Origin: Parapristionchus giblindavisi
Taxonomy: Eukaryota > Nematoda > Chromadorea > Rhabditida > Diplogasteridae
Reading direction: 5' to 3'
Assembly (NCBI GenBank): GCA_943737045.1
Contig: CALSFV010000001.1
Coordinates: 2,260,001-2,324,000, forward strand
Length of the DNA: 64,000 nt
A program made the position numbers and the translations under genes. Position 1 is the stretch's first letter; each line of letters begins with the position of its first letter. Positions 31,353 to 42,886 of this stretch are shown here, piece after piece. The notes beneath the pieces were generated by a model. The model ran no database searches, had not been told where the DNA came from, and saw only the letters and a list, made by a program, of their open reading frames with translations.

Positions 31353-34128
31353 TCAGATCAATCGATTGACCCAATTATATTGATCCTCGTACGTCAGCTC
31401 TTTAGTCTCCATATGCGTATACGTGGCGTAGGTCTTAAACATGGTTTCCCGATTATTATAGATAACGATTGAAAATAATATTTAAATAATATTTATTATA
31501 ATAATATAAATAATAATATTTATTTATTTGATAATATTTATTATATACTTTTTGATCGGTGCTCCTCGGAATCAGACTAGTTGGTCTGCCCCACACATAG
31601 TCCCCGTACATGATCAACTCATCGCCTGGAAAAATTATAATCAAAGATCAAAGATCAATGACAATCAAAACTCTTTTTCATTTTCACCCTAAATCTATAA
31701 CAATTTTTCCGCTCCGACTTTTTTCATGAATAATATGGCCAAAGTGCATGAATAATACGGTCAGAGTCGTGCTTAGCCGTGAAGCTTGAAGAGCTTACTC
31801 GCACTCCACGCGGACACAACTCGTTTGGCTTCCTGATCGAAGTCGCCGTTAAGATCAGTGAGGAACTGAGAGTAGGTCGGTCCACTGCATGAGAACGGTA
31901 GCGTTGCCAGTCCACAATCGAGGTAGTTCATACCGCAACTATCACCGGGCCAGAGACCGTCCTGTAATGCGAATTTCGATCAGAATCGAATATACGCTAC
32001 GACATTTCATTTTATATAAAAGAAGCTTTTTTTTCTCGCGGAACCCTCGTTCTTTACCTAGAATGTAATGTGAAATACAGAGCGATTTGTCTAGAATATG
32101 CATGTTTTATTTACTTCTTCAAAACTCTTACATCCTTGTTGCAAGTCGGCTCGGCCACTCCGACTCCTTCACAGTTACACAGACCGTAGTTGGCGCCTTA
32201 AAACTTTTTTTACAAAAAAAATAAATACAGTTAGATTGAAGTACCGGACAACCCGACGAAAACATCGACATATCGTAGAGGAATTCCGACATCACAGTTT
32301 CCTAAAAAAATAAACTACTTTATCTGCCATAAACACCTTAGCTAATTTGAGACTCTACTACACTCTGGTAACTGCTTTCTCGCTTTCTTTCTCTACGAGA
32401 GAGACTTTGCAGAGCGGAGAGTATATTTAACACGGTGCTTGTCTCTAAAGGACTTCTTCGGCTAGACACTCTGATAGGTAGAGAACGCTAACACCAGAGG
32501 GATATTCCGCAATGTTTAAAGGCACACCCCAAGCTAATTCTGCTCTCCGCATTGGCAATACTCTCTCGTAGACAAAGAAAGCGAGAGAGTCTGGTCATAG
32601 AGTCAACATAGCTCGGGATGTGCCTTTAAAGTCCCAACAAACCATCACTCGCGCTGATCTTGCCTCCCTTAATGATCTTTCGTCCGAGAGTAACGCCCAT
32701 GGAATGTGTAATGAGATTCACTTTAGCCGCACCGGTGTAGTTTTGGACTGCCTGCCGAATTGTTCAGGATATATATTTATATATGCATAGCGACTGATTT
32801 TCTGAATATTTCGATTTTTCAATAAAAATATACCTGTAGAAATCGACGTAGGCGCATGGTCGTTGCGCAATCATGAGTTCTGCAATAGTATTTATTTATT
32901 TATTTTTCTCTTTGTTTACAAGGGGATGCTCCCAACTTGTCCCGGCCATATGAGCTGGCAATAGCATGACTAGAATCAGTAGTCGATGCTAATTACGAAT
33001 CCGTATTCAGAAAGTGCCTAATCGACCTCTGTTTCGAGAAAATCGGGATTGAAATTTGGCTTGTTATTTCATAAATTCGTGTAGTGTCCCTCACAAACTA
33101 TCTGGATTGCATCGGAAAAATCCGGTGTTGAAAGGTAGACTACTGCGAGAGGTTATGGATGAGATCACCAGCCCACCCGGACGGTTTGCGCAGGAAACCA
33201 CACGAAGTTCCGAATCAAAATATCGACTTCCTCGAATCTCAGATCGATTAGGCACATTCTGAAAACGGGTTCGTAATCAGCATCGAAAACTGATCCTAGT
33301 CATGCCATTGCCATCTCATATGGCCAGGACAAGTTGCGACCATCCACTTGTTAGCAAACTATTCCACCTATACAAAAGCGAGAGGTGCACAGCAGGGCTG
33401 AAATTTCCGATTTCCCAATTTCCCAATTTTCCGAAAATACACAGTACCTGAGAGAACCGTGAAGAGGATTGGTATCTCCCCAAGATGTGGCGTACAGCTC
33501 TGCCTTAATGTTTCTCGCATTTATATGATTCTTCCAAAGAAAATCTATGATTCACATCGAATAGGGACTTCAAACGTATTTGCAAGTTAACTGTAAAAAA
33601 CTATGTAAATACCGGAGAGTATCCCTTCTTCTGGAAATAGTCAATGGTATCCTCCCATCCGCTCATTGACTCAAACCCGGTTCCGGTCCTCAGAGCGGCA
33701 TCCGAGTTACCGTGAATAAACACGACAGGAGCGAAGTTCAACTGAGAGTTCAATTATTTTCTATCATGTTTGAGAGCCAGATAAAAACAAAATTAATCAT
33801 TATTTTTATGCCAAAAATAAGAATTGTTTGCTTTGCCAGAAGAAATAATAGAGATCAAACACATAGAACCTTTTGATCGTCGCTGGTCTTGCCGCCATAG
33901 CTTCCCTGTGTACCGTAACCGACCTTAGCGAAGTCATCCGAAGCATAACCATTGCTGAAAGAAATACTGATTCCAGTAAAATTAGGTAGTGCATAGCTTT
34001 TCTAAAATTCCCTACTTTGTAAGCCACAAGTTGAAGTGGGGTGTGATCGGTCCTACTATTTTGTAATCCGACCCATGAGTTACGGTAAATAGGGCCCATA
34101 GCGCGATTGATGTAGACCGTAGCTTCAT
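31353..34128 (-). CDS. Secreted class-2 triacylglycerol lipase (nematode lips family)
   Basis: Predicted extracellular lipase/esterase of the alpha/beta-hydrolase fold (Lipase class 2). Eleven exons in coding order: 34016-34128, 33870-33954, 33613-33741, 33448-33503, 32834-32879, 32643-32751, 32245-32301, 32132-32196, 31799-31961, 31549-31625, 31353-31433, joining in phase to 326 residues. Seen: signal peptide [19 protein letters not shown]; conserved [15 protein letters not shown]; strand-loop [10 protein letters not shown] with the oxyanion HG near residue 76; [13 protein letters not shown]; the nucleophile elbow THSMG with Ser160; GANYGLCNC; and WPGDSCG. H307 in THMETKE is a plausible catalytic His; the acid is not assigned. 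Even cysteines fit a secreted protein. Acceptors TTAAG (33504-33508), TTTAAG (32197-32202) and TTTAAG (31434-31439) are weaker than usual but are required by phase. Two family B MITEs and one foldback sit in its introns. Confidence 0.94.
32335..32452. repeat. MITE family B copy (lipase intron)
   Basis: A diverged copy: TTAGCTAATTTGAGACTCTA at the left, the CTCGCTTTCTTTCTCTACGA core and a decayed right end. Confidence 0.7.
32516..32631. repeat. MITE family B copy (lipase intron)
   Basis: TTTAAAGGCACACCCCAAGC at the left and GCTCGGGATGTGCCTTTAAA at the right, with the CTCTCGTAGACAAAGAAAGC core. One of the most complete copies. Confidence 0.85.
32915..33355. mobile_element. Foldback element (lipase intron)
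   Basis: The left arm contains GATGCTAATTACGAATCCG and CCTAATCGACCTC; the right arm contains the complements (ATTAGGCAC, TTCGTAATCAGCATCGAAAA). The outer ends GGATGCTCCCAACTTGTCC and GGACAAGTTGCGACCATCC also pair. It is related to the foldback at 44655-45076. Confidence 0.7.
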
Positions 34129-35828
34129 CGATAATCTGATAGAAAAAATTGTGATTTCGAATTGAAACGACTAAAACCATGCTGGATTCAATTTGCAACA
34201 ATCAATATGGAACAAAACTATCCCAAAACCTCAAGTAGGATAGTCTTGAGTTGCTTGGGTATTTTCCAAACTTCGGACAGTTCTTGGAGTTCGGTGCAAC
34301 ACAGCATTGTCGCTTATCTATACTACAACAAACCGTGGCTTATAAATATGCAACTGATCATTATAGTCACGTGCCTCCTCCCTGCAATCCATACCCAATA
34401 CCGGTTAGGCATGCAAAATAAATGTCGTTAAACGGGGCTTTTATGGCTGAAATATCAGAGATGATGCATAACAAGGCGTTTCACCTCGTGTTTGGTCGTT
34501 TATCATGTCGTGAGCGTCTTATCTCTTATAAGACCACTCTGAACCAAAATGTGTTTGTATGCAGTTTACTGCACATAGCAAAGCTACATCGATGCTAACA
34601 ATGGTAATAACATGCTGATAATCTCAGACACAGAATACAGTAATATTATCAGAGGCACCATGTGACTGTTTACTGCACGATATGCACATTTGTAATCAGT
34701 GCTGACAAAAGAGCGTTAAATTAGCGAGAATTTTTCCGGTGTGTTCTCGGTACATTCAATAATATAATAATAATAATTTATTTATCCTTAACGATCAACA
34801 GAGAGACAAAGGTGAAAATGAATTAAATCAATTGAGTATTGCTAGGCAGAACAAGGCTCGTTTAAAGCTAACTCTCCATAAACCATAGATCTTAAAGACA
34901 CACGAAAAGAATGATTGGCTCCTACCACGATGGGAATGAGCCCCCTCATACATATACTATAAGTAAAAAGTGAGTTTATGTTCAGTTTGCGACCGGCACT
35001 CAACCTTTGCCCTCTCATTAGGCCCCTTCCCATCTCTCTTTCTCCATTCCCTGCACTATTGAACATCTTTCAATCGTGATTATGCCAATAAATACGCAGA
35101 ATCATTCTAAAATAAATAGTATGTGGTGACTTATATGACTTTTGCTACCATCCTGTCTTCACAGTTTATTCACGAAAATATTCGTGGGACACCACCTTTA
35201 ATAATTAAACTGCCTTTTCTATTATGGCTTACATAATCACATCAATTAACCAATGCCCACGATCTCATGGGGGGCGAGTATTTCAAAAAAATTTCACGCG
35301 CTGCGGTAGTAAAGACGCCAATGGCAGGCCAAATGCAAATAAACACAATTACGAATATGCGCTAAACATAGGAATTTTAAAAAATAACTGGGGCGGGCCA
35401 GTTATTTGTTCCACTAAACGGCGTAAGTTACGGAAAAGTTTTTCTGCGCCATTGATGCGGTTTTCCATTTTTTCTTCGCATTTCGTAATCAGAATGGTGG
35501 CAAGTAGTGTAAGGTTTTATAAACTACTCTGAAAAGAATAAATAATAATCAATTATTGATAAAAATAGCGATAAACATTAAAACTGCGTTAGCGGAAAAT
35601 TTGATTTTTAAAATCGAAAATTTATTTATTTCGTAGAGGCTCCTACCACGAAAACACTTACGTCGCACTTTTTAGTTTTGAGTTTTCTGTAATTCTTTAG
35701 AATCGGCCTTTTCATGCGTTTGCCCCCTCCGTGATGCCCCAACGTAAACTTCTTTTATACAATACACAACATCAATTTCAATCAATATCCTACCGTAACC
35801 ATCCCCCATCTACCGTACCTCCCTCCCA
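34129..35828. other. Upstream of the lipase: no supported gene
   Basis: AT-rich sequence with isolated short reading frames (for example 34162-34431 and 35224-35532) that have neither recognisable domains nor convincing splice context. It presumably includes the lipase promoter at its left end. Confidence 0.45.
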
Positions 35829-38066
35829 TTACATAGACTTAATATCGAGAATGTGACCAGCGACAGCGACTTTGTCCGCTCTGATGAACATTTCCACAAC
35901 CGTCTCTGCTACCTACAATAATAATTATTATCATTATCATAATAATTCTTACTATTATTTATTATTTTGCTCAAAAACAGATGCTCAAGATTGAAAAGAC
36001 CAAAAAATGCACACAATACACTATGGACACGAAACTGAAAATCAACGTTTAATTTCGAAAGACATCTTATCCAGGGATGGGCGTAAAATGAAAATTTTAC
36101 GGATCCGTAAAAACGTAAAATTTACGGATTGAAAATCCGTAAAATTCCGTAAAATCCGTAAAAGCTTTAAAACATGCTTGTAGTTTGACATTTTCGTATC
36201 ATAACAGTATTAATCAACGCAAAAAATTACAACAATGAAACTGCACAACAAAGGTAATGAAAAAAGTGGATCTGCGCTATTGACAATTAGAAACCACATC
36301 ACTGAATGTTCTCATTGCACTTAGGTGAATTCAGAAATTTTTATGATTCGACGATGTTCAATAAGAACATAGTTAGACTACTCATAGAAGTGTTGTATAA
36401 GTATTTGCGATCAAAAAAAAATTATTGTTCAATTTTCTCTTATTTTTAAGGATGTATTTCTTTAAAATATTTTACGGATTTTACGAATTTTTATTTTACG
36501 GAATCCGTAAAATAAATATTTTACGGTCAATACCGTAAAATCCGTAAACGTAAAATCCCATCCCTGATCTTAACGCTGATCTCTATGTCAATGATAAAAA
36601 AATGTTATCAACAAAGTAAATTAGCCATAACATTTTGACTGTATGTATTACGCAAAGTACATGATGTTTCTATATATTTAAATAGGAACATATTTGATAC
36701 AGGTTGACAAATGATTGGCACACCTCCCTCCTTGTGCCAATCATTTGCCAACCTGTATCAAATATGTTTCAAGGAGCTGACCCAGCTATGACTAGGGTAT
36801 CACTCAGAATCAATTCAATTTAAATAGGAAGTTGTTGTGAGAAAATAAGTTAGTTCACGATCTTTCTACTGGACCTCTGTCGCACACTAGACGTTAGCGT
36901 AGGGAGAGCGAAAATGCACCAAAGAAAAAATGGCAAAAATACTTGAGACCTATCAGAGGAGATTTTCTTTTGCTGATCCCTTTGTGGGAGTCGAACTTTC
37001 CTGCCGACCAACAAGCCGGTTTGATTGTCCGAGCTCTTATCCACTAGGCCATGGGTCCCTATTGGAAGACATGTCAAACGATCTACATATACTCTGTCCT
37101 TCCCGTGCTTATATACCGATGCGTGGCGCCGCCTCTTTCGGATTAACCCTATTTATATAGTGATTCTGACTCCTCCCATTTAACCGCGCGGGCTTGGACA
37201 CCGATGTCAACCAATAACACACCCCAAATATCTTTATTATTTCTGAAAAAAGTTCCCAACAGCAGGCTCTGGACGATCACGGGCGAAGGTAGCGGAGACG
37301 TTAGCATCTTCACCATGCCGGAAGTTTCTTCAGAAGAAGAGAGAAGTGCATCAGACGTTAGCCATGATGTTCAGACGATCATCAGCAACGACGACAAAAT
37401 GAAAATTCGACATAAATAATGAAAAAAAGTCATTTATTCAACTATTTTAACGATTTTTCTCCTTTCGCGACTTTTAAACATCCCTTAAGAATTGAGAATA
37501 GAAAATCGCAAGAATAGAAATGTGGGCATTTCTATCGACATCGTTGGGACTTTTTTGAAAGGAACTTTCATACTGATTTGGAAAAAGAAATGTAAACAAA
37601 TGATAACTATGAACAAATAAACGGTTGGGCGATGCCATTATCGGAAGACGCCTCGAAAGGGAAGTATTATAATTTTGGTATTCCAAAGTCGCGAAAAGAA
37701 AACAAAAACCAGCCAGAGAATGTAAAACGAGGAGAGTTCTGTTTTTTTCTTTTCACGACTTTTGTGCAGAACATGAGAGTCTAGAACCTAATGGCCGAAA
37801 CAGTGAATCTCGCCTCTACTAATAACAACTTTTGATTCATTAATATCTAATTTTATGAGTACATTTGCATGGTCAACTATGACATATTTCGATTATAATT
37901 AGCCAAGATAGAGTCGTACCTCCGAGAGGAGAAGCAACTGACGTCGTCTTCGATCAAGTCCTACATTCGTGACGTCTTCACGCCAAGTCGTTTCTCGTCC
38001 TATACTACGGTCGTGGACGATTCGTCGTACTTCATAGATACGACCTCTGCCAGTGTAGTTGAGGCT
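35829..38066 (-). CDS. Unrecognised gene, two 3' exons (start upstream, not found)
   Basis: Exons 37920-38066 (after a TTTCAG acceptor) and 35829-35912 join in phase 0 and end at TAA, giving 76 residues. The first is Arg-rich (YTGRGRIYEVRRIVHDRSIG) and the second reads VAETVVEMFIRADKVAVAGH, then ILDIKSM. A YxV-RIVHD motif also occurs in the exon at 53030-53977, so the two may be related. I do not recognise the family. The exon upstream of 38066 that would carry the ATG was not identified. The 2 kb intron contains a 0.5 kb foldback, a hairpin and a tRNA-like sequence. Confidence 0.45.
36074..36566. mobile_element. Foldback/MITE element
   Basis: TCAGGGATGGGCGTAAAATG at the left is mirrored by CGTAAAATCCCATCCCTGA at the right. 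Sub-terminal TTACGGATCCGTAAAA-type palindromes repeat several times in both arms. Confidence 0.8.
36689..36768. repeat. Near-perfect hairpin
   Basis: CATATTTGATACAGGTTGAC followed by AAATGATTGGCACA pairs with TGTGCCAATCATTTGCCAAC followed by CTGTATCAAATATG, around a loop of about 13 nt. Confidence 0.75.
36960..37062 (-). repeat. tRNA-like pseudogene or SINE head
   Basis: On the minus strand CATGGCCTAGTGGATAAGAG resembles a tRNA A box and D arm, and GGAAAGTTCGACTCCCAC resembles a B box. T-stem and acceptor pairing are poor, so I do not call a functional tRNA. Confidence 0.45.
37204..37419 (+). CDS. Small Ser/Glu-rich open reading frame (doubtful)
   Basis: 71 codons from ATG to TAA, with a Ser/Glu/Asp-rich half (MPEVSSEEERSASDVSHDV). 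No domain is recognised. It overlaps the intron of the minus-strand gene at 35829-38066. It may be a genuine small protein, an exon of a larger plus-strand gene, or chance. Confidence 0.2.
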   Translation: MSTNNTPQISLLFLKKVPNSRLWTITGEGSGDVSIFTMPEVSSEEERSASDVSHDVQTIISNDDKMKIRHK

Positions 38067-38099
38067 CTGAAATAAATAATAAATAAATGGATTTTACGT

Positions 38100-41000
38100 T
38101 ATCCAAAGCAATATTCGAATGTTCACTATGACTATTCACTCAGAGAACAACATAGTAATGAAAAGCGAGAGTTTCCAGAGCGGTGAGCTTCAAGTTTCGA
38201 ATATGTACTCTAGACGTATGGCATGGATAATTGAGGAATAAAGCAAAGGAAAGAGAGGATGTAAATTAAGGGAATAATTATGAGAATTTGTAATCGATAA
38301 TCATGAGAGAAATAGAGAAGAAGAGAGAGAGACAGTAAGGAAGAGAAATAGCTGAAAGCGGTAATCAGCGAGTATAGCAAGAGGGAGAAGTATAGAGGTG
38401 TAGCGATAGAGAGGTAGGGAGGAATAGGAAGAGTTTGGAGAGAGGGAGAGAGACAGTGTTGGAGAGAGAGAAAAGAAAGTGGGAGAAGGATATCAACGTT
38501 CTGAAAGATAATGAAATGAAGAAAGGTGTCGCGAATGGGATTTCACTTAAAACAAGAAGGAAAGCAACCTCGAGTGGATGGAAACGCTAATGAATCAACA
38601 ATATCGATGGTAGATCATTGGTGAGTGCATAGGTTTTCTTTCTCTGCACTCTCTCACTTTCCTACATTCTCTCACACTCTCTGCTATCTCGCACGCTCTT
38701 TCTAGAAAGTGATGAAGTCGCGAAAAGGAATGGAAGGGTAACGCAAAGATCAAAGATCAATTTCAAAAGAAGAAACGAACAGGAGGCAAGTGAAGAGCGA
38801 CAGACGACCGAAGACTGCAAATGAAATGAACACAAATAATAAGACGTGTTAGAGAAAAGCAAATGCAAATCGGACTACAAAAGATGCTAGACTAGACAAC
38901 AAAAGGGATTATATATGCTAATATGATAAAGATGAATAGGGATGGAATCAAGAAAATGAGGAGGAAGAAGGAAAAGAGAGAGATAGCTGAAAGCGGCGGG
39001 AAACCGTGGGGAATAACCTATGGGTCAACACTATTGACTCTCCCGCTTTCCCACACTCTTTCACTCTGTCTGTACTCTCTCACACTTGCACGCTCTCTCT
39101 CTATTATGATCAAAGAACGATCACGCAATATCCTATTAGCCTAGGAAAAACAGTGATTGTAAATCAACACACTGATATATCGTCATGATTGATTGTTTAA
39201 GGTAACGAAAGCTTATCATCGTTACGGTAGTAATGTAATCCACGCATTGTCAGTAAATCTAGAATACATAGGCATCTTAACGCTGATCTCTATGTCAATG
39301 ATAAGTAATATATTGTCCGTGTAAAATGTACTTGCATAATTGCATTGCTACTGCTGCTAAACAGAGGAAGAACTATCGATTAACTCCCCACTCTTTCCTC
39401 CTTTCCTTCCTCGCTCTCTCTGATCTACCTACTCTCTCACTGGTGCTATCTCTCTAAACATAGAAATTCATTGTGGCAGTGGTTGGCTACTCTCGTACCA
39501 AATAAACAAGTGTATTTTATACGGTCAATATTATCTACAAAGTAAATTAGCCACAACATTTTGTATGTACTATGCTTCATAATATTTCAAAAAAAGGCAT
39601 AAACTTAGGTAAAAAATGTATGCTAGCAATTATTAATTTTACAATATTGCCATTAATCTTGTTAGTCCGACACATTATGAAATATATTTTAATTAATTCA
39701 ATTTACTTTATAGCAAAAAATGCCAAAAAATGCCATGTGTACTTTTGCATTCAATGAATAACCAATTACTTTTGCATATCCTTAATTGCTGAAACAAGAC
39801 TTATAGTTTAATATACTATATATAATTAAATAAGCATGACATTAGATACTAGAGAATTCATTTTAATCACTTTCAGATTCGGAATGTGGATGAGATGTGC
39901 TTTCGTCTTTCTATCTTTTTCAGTGTTTTCGTTTGCAACAATGTGAGCTTATAGTTTTTTTCAACTCTTTTATAATATTATGCATTATTTTGTTACGGTA
40001 GGCTACTGTTGTGTAGTTGGATTCTCGGATTAACCAATTCCTGGGCATATTTTCGAAAAAGTTTGTAACCTTATATTTTTGCAGCATTGATTGCGATTTC
40101 AAACTTCCGGAGAATGACAATATTGAATGTACACAAACATTTAAAGATAAGGTAGGTTGTCCACTCCGGTAAAACTCGTAATATCTTATGCGATGTTACA
40201 TTTTCACGTAACCTCCGCCGTAACGACGGAGACGCGGCGGAGGTGATTACTGCGTTGGCACGTTTTGAAAATGTAACACCACATTACGCCCCCCCCCCCA
40301 CTCATTGCTATAATGAGCCCCTGAAACCGGGGGCGTAAGGACTAACCCCTGGTCGTGCAAAACAAGATACTTATGTGGAGATAATGGGATTATTTACATT
40401 CTTGCAATAAAACAAACAGATATATAACTCCTCTAAACTTTCGATATCTGGTTATGGGGCTAGAAAGTGGGGTTTTACTGGTTAAGAATAAAGGAAATAC
40501 CAAAAGTGGTAAGAAAGCGATCTCTATCCATCTTGGCCTGGTCTCTCTCTAAAGGACTATAGTCCAAAGACCACGCCTCTGAAGATGGAATGAGAGAGGT
40601 AGATAAAGATCTGGCGACGGCGAAGGAGATTACTAAAGAGGTGTATGAATAGACGGGACTATAACGTACTCCACCACAGTGAATGGTCCAGAGGAGGTTT
40701 AATTTACTTATGCGAGGTCATATTTCACGACCACCCCACTTACGCGCGACTTATAGTGCAGCTCGGTCGAGTTGTTAACACGTGCTACGCCGCGGCCTGC
40801 TGCATTTGGGCGCATCATTTATCTTACATCGAAAAATCATTGGATCATGATTTATTTGAACTTTTCTTATTGATTCTGCCCATTCAACAGCGATTATGGG
40901 CGAATGATGCATTTTTGCTCTAATTTCTCATTTTCATAGTTTTTGTTCCCTCTAATCTAGTTAATCCGCGCGAATCGTGCCAAAGTCATGCGTTTTCACG

Positions 41001-42264
41001 AACCTAAGCTCAAGCATGATTTAAAGGGAGAATTTCCCATAAAAATATTGATTGAAATGTCGAAAATGTTTGCACGTGAAATTTTGTCCCCCCGCGAATT
41101 GACGAACTATCATACGGTATTTTTTGAAAATCGCCATTGATATCTGCGCCGGGGCAGTGCAAAAACATCGTGAAAGAGAAAAGATAGACTGGATAGGAAG
41201 CGACCCGTCTTCTATCCAATCGATTTTGGCATATCGATAGCTGATTGGCATAAGGAATAGGATGTCTCATAATACAACCAGTGAATACAAAGAGATCATG
41301 AATAGGTATAGCACTTCCCTAGCAAACATTTGTCTATTGATGGCCTAGTGGTCTACGGCGCGCTCAAAGGCCGTAGCTGACCAGTTCCACCACCACTTTG
41401 CGTTGTGATTTTTGCTGATTTCTATGAAATATTCTAGTTCGACTATTCCGTATGGGGATCTCCCGCGAATTTGGACATCTAATTCTCCAAGGGATACCGT
41501 CCCTTTAAGGAAAAAAAACGAAGGCAAAGCCGGAAAATTGCCCGAAAAAAAAGACCATCAGAATTTCAGAACATTTAAGAATCTGCATGATTTTACGAAA
41601 ACGTAATATTTTATCATGATTCTCGCGGACCAACAATATTAGATCGAACAAAACTATGAAAATAAAAAAATTCGAAATCCCGCAAAATCTAAGTGTCATG
41701 TACCGAGCACAGATGAATACCCATTTTGTGAGGGTTTCTCAACCCTCGAATCTTACTGATCCTGTGTCGTAAGAAATAAAAAAGTTACCCTGTTTTGAAT
41801 TCAATCAAGTCGAATGTACGCATCGTTCTTATAAAAAAACAAATGTTCTCAAATGTTGTCGCATCTTTTTGATGTATGATAAATTAAATAATAGTTGAAA
41901 CGATGCGTTATATCAGGTATATGATGAGGCAGAGGCATACGATAGATGTTCTTCATACTTCGCTACGTACTCAATAGACGTAACATACAATGCAACCCAT
42001 GTTAACTGTACCATCGGTACGTTTAAAGGCATACCCAGAATATCGCCGTCCTAGTTACGCCCTAGCACTTTTTTGTCTGCGAGCGAGTGTTGCCAGAGTT
42101 TGCAGGCTCAAATTGAATTGACTAGTTATTTTAATAGAGTATTATTTATCTATGTTCAATGGAATATCGGCTGTTAACTGATTGCCAAAGTCCGAAAAAA
42201 AAATTGAAAATTTTACGCTACATCTATTGTTTAATTCGTCGAAATATTTTTTGTTTAATTGCAG
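38100..42264. other. 4 kb without a supported gene
   Basis: 38280-38560 is GAGAG-rich purine sequence, and 38640-39110 alternates CTCTC/GAGAG stretches. An imperfect palindrome at about 40190-40275 centres on CCTCCGCCGTAACGACGGAG. Frames at 40645-40923 and 41412-41606 are open but unrecognised, with no good splice context. The missing first exon(s) of the lectin gene should lie near the right end. Confidence 0.5.
41337..41400 (+). repeat. tRNA-like sequence
   Basis: TTGATGGCCTAGTGGTCTAC matches a tRNA A box with D loop. The B-box equivalent (CCAGTTCCACCACC) is degenerate. Probably tRNA-derived repeat sequence. Confidence 0.35.
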
Positions 42265-42754
42265 GAAATATTCATAAATGCGAGCCCGGTAAAGTGCTGA
42301 TTTATGGGCAGTGCTACGATTTCACGGTATATCGATAATTTATAATACTGTTAGGCATTTTGTGAATATAAATAATAATGTGAATTTAGTTATCGCAGAG
42401 TGCTGAAAGTTTCAAAATGTTAATGAAAATTATTGAAAAATAAGTCCTAAAATCAGTGCAGTTTGCTTTTTTGTGACTGGAAACGAAATAATTATTCTAT
42501 GCTTGAAGGGGGCGTTACTTCTCTCAATGGTCTCTTCATTGCGCACACTATTTTTCTGTTCTCTAACAACGAGAGAGCATTGCGCGTCGAAGAGACCATT
42601 GAGTGAGGTTACGCTCCCTTTAACAATAGGGGCCGAAGAAGACTCGCAGCGACGCCTCATTATACTGCACCATTAAAAAGGCTACTCTTCCCATGATATT
42701 CGGAGTGAAACAAGGCCAATTTGTGGCAGGTTCGTAAAATGATAATAATAATTG

Positions 42755-42808
<54 letters not shown>

Positions 42809-42834
42809 TAATAATATTAACAATAATAATAATA

Positions 42835-42886
<52 letters not shown>

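Noticed and set aside
36960..37062. Functional tRNA gene on the minus strand
   Set aside because: A and B boxes are present but the T stem and acceptor stem do not pair.
42620..42823. Poly-Tyr frame, and Asn-rich and Ile-rich frames near 44020 and 47080
   Set aside because: Translations of AAT microsatellites.
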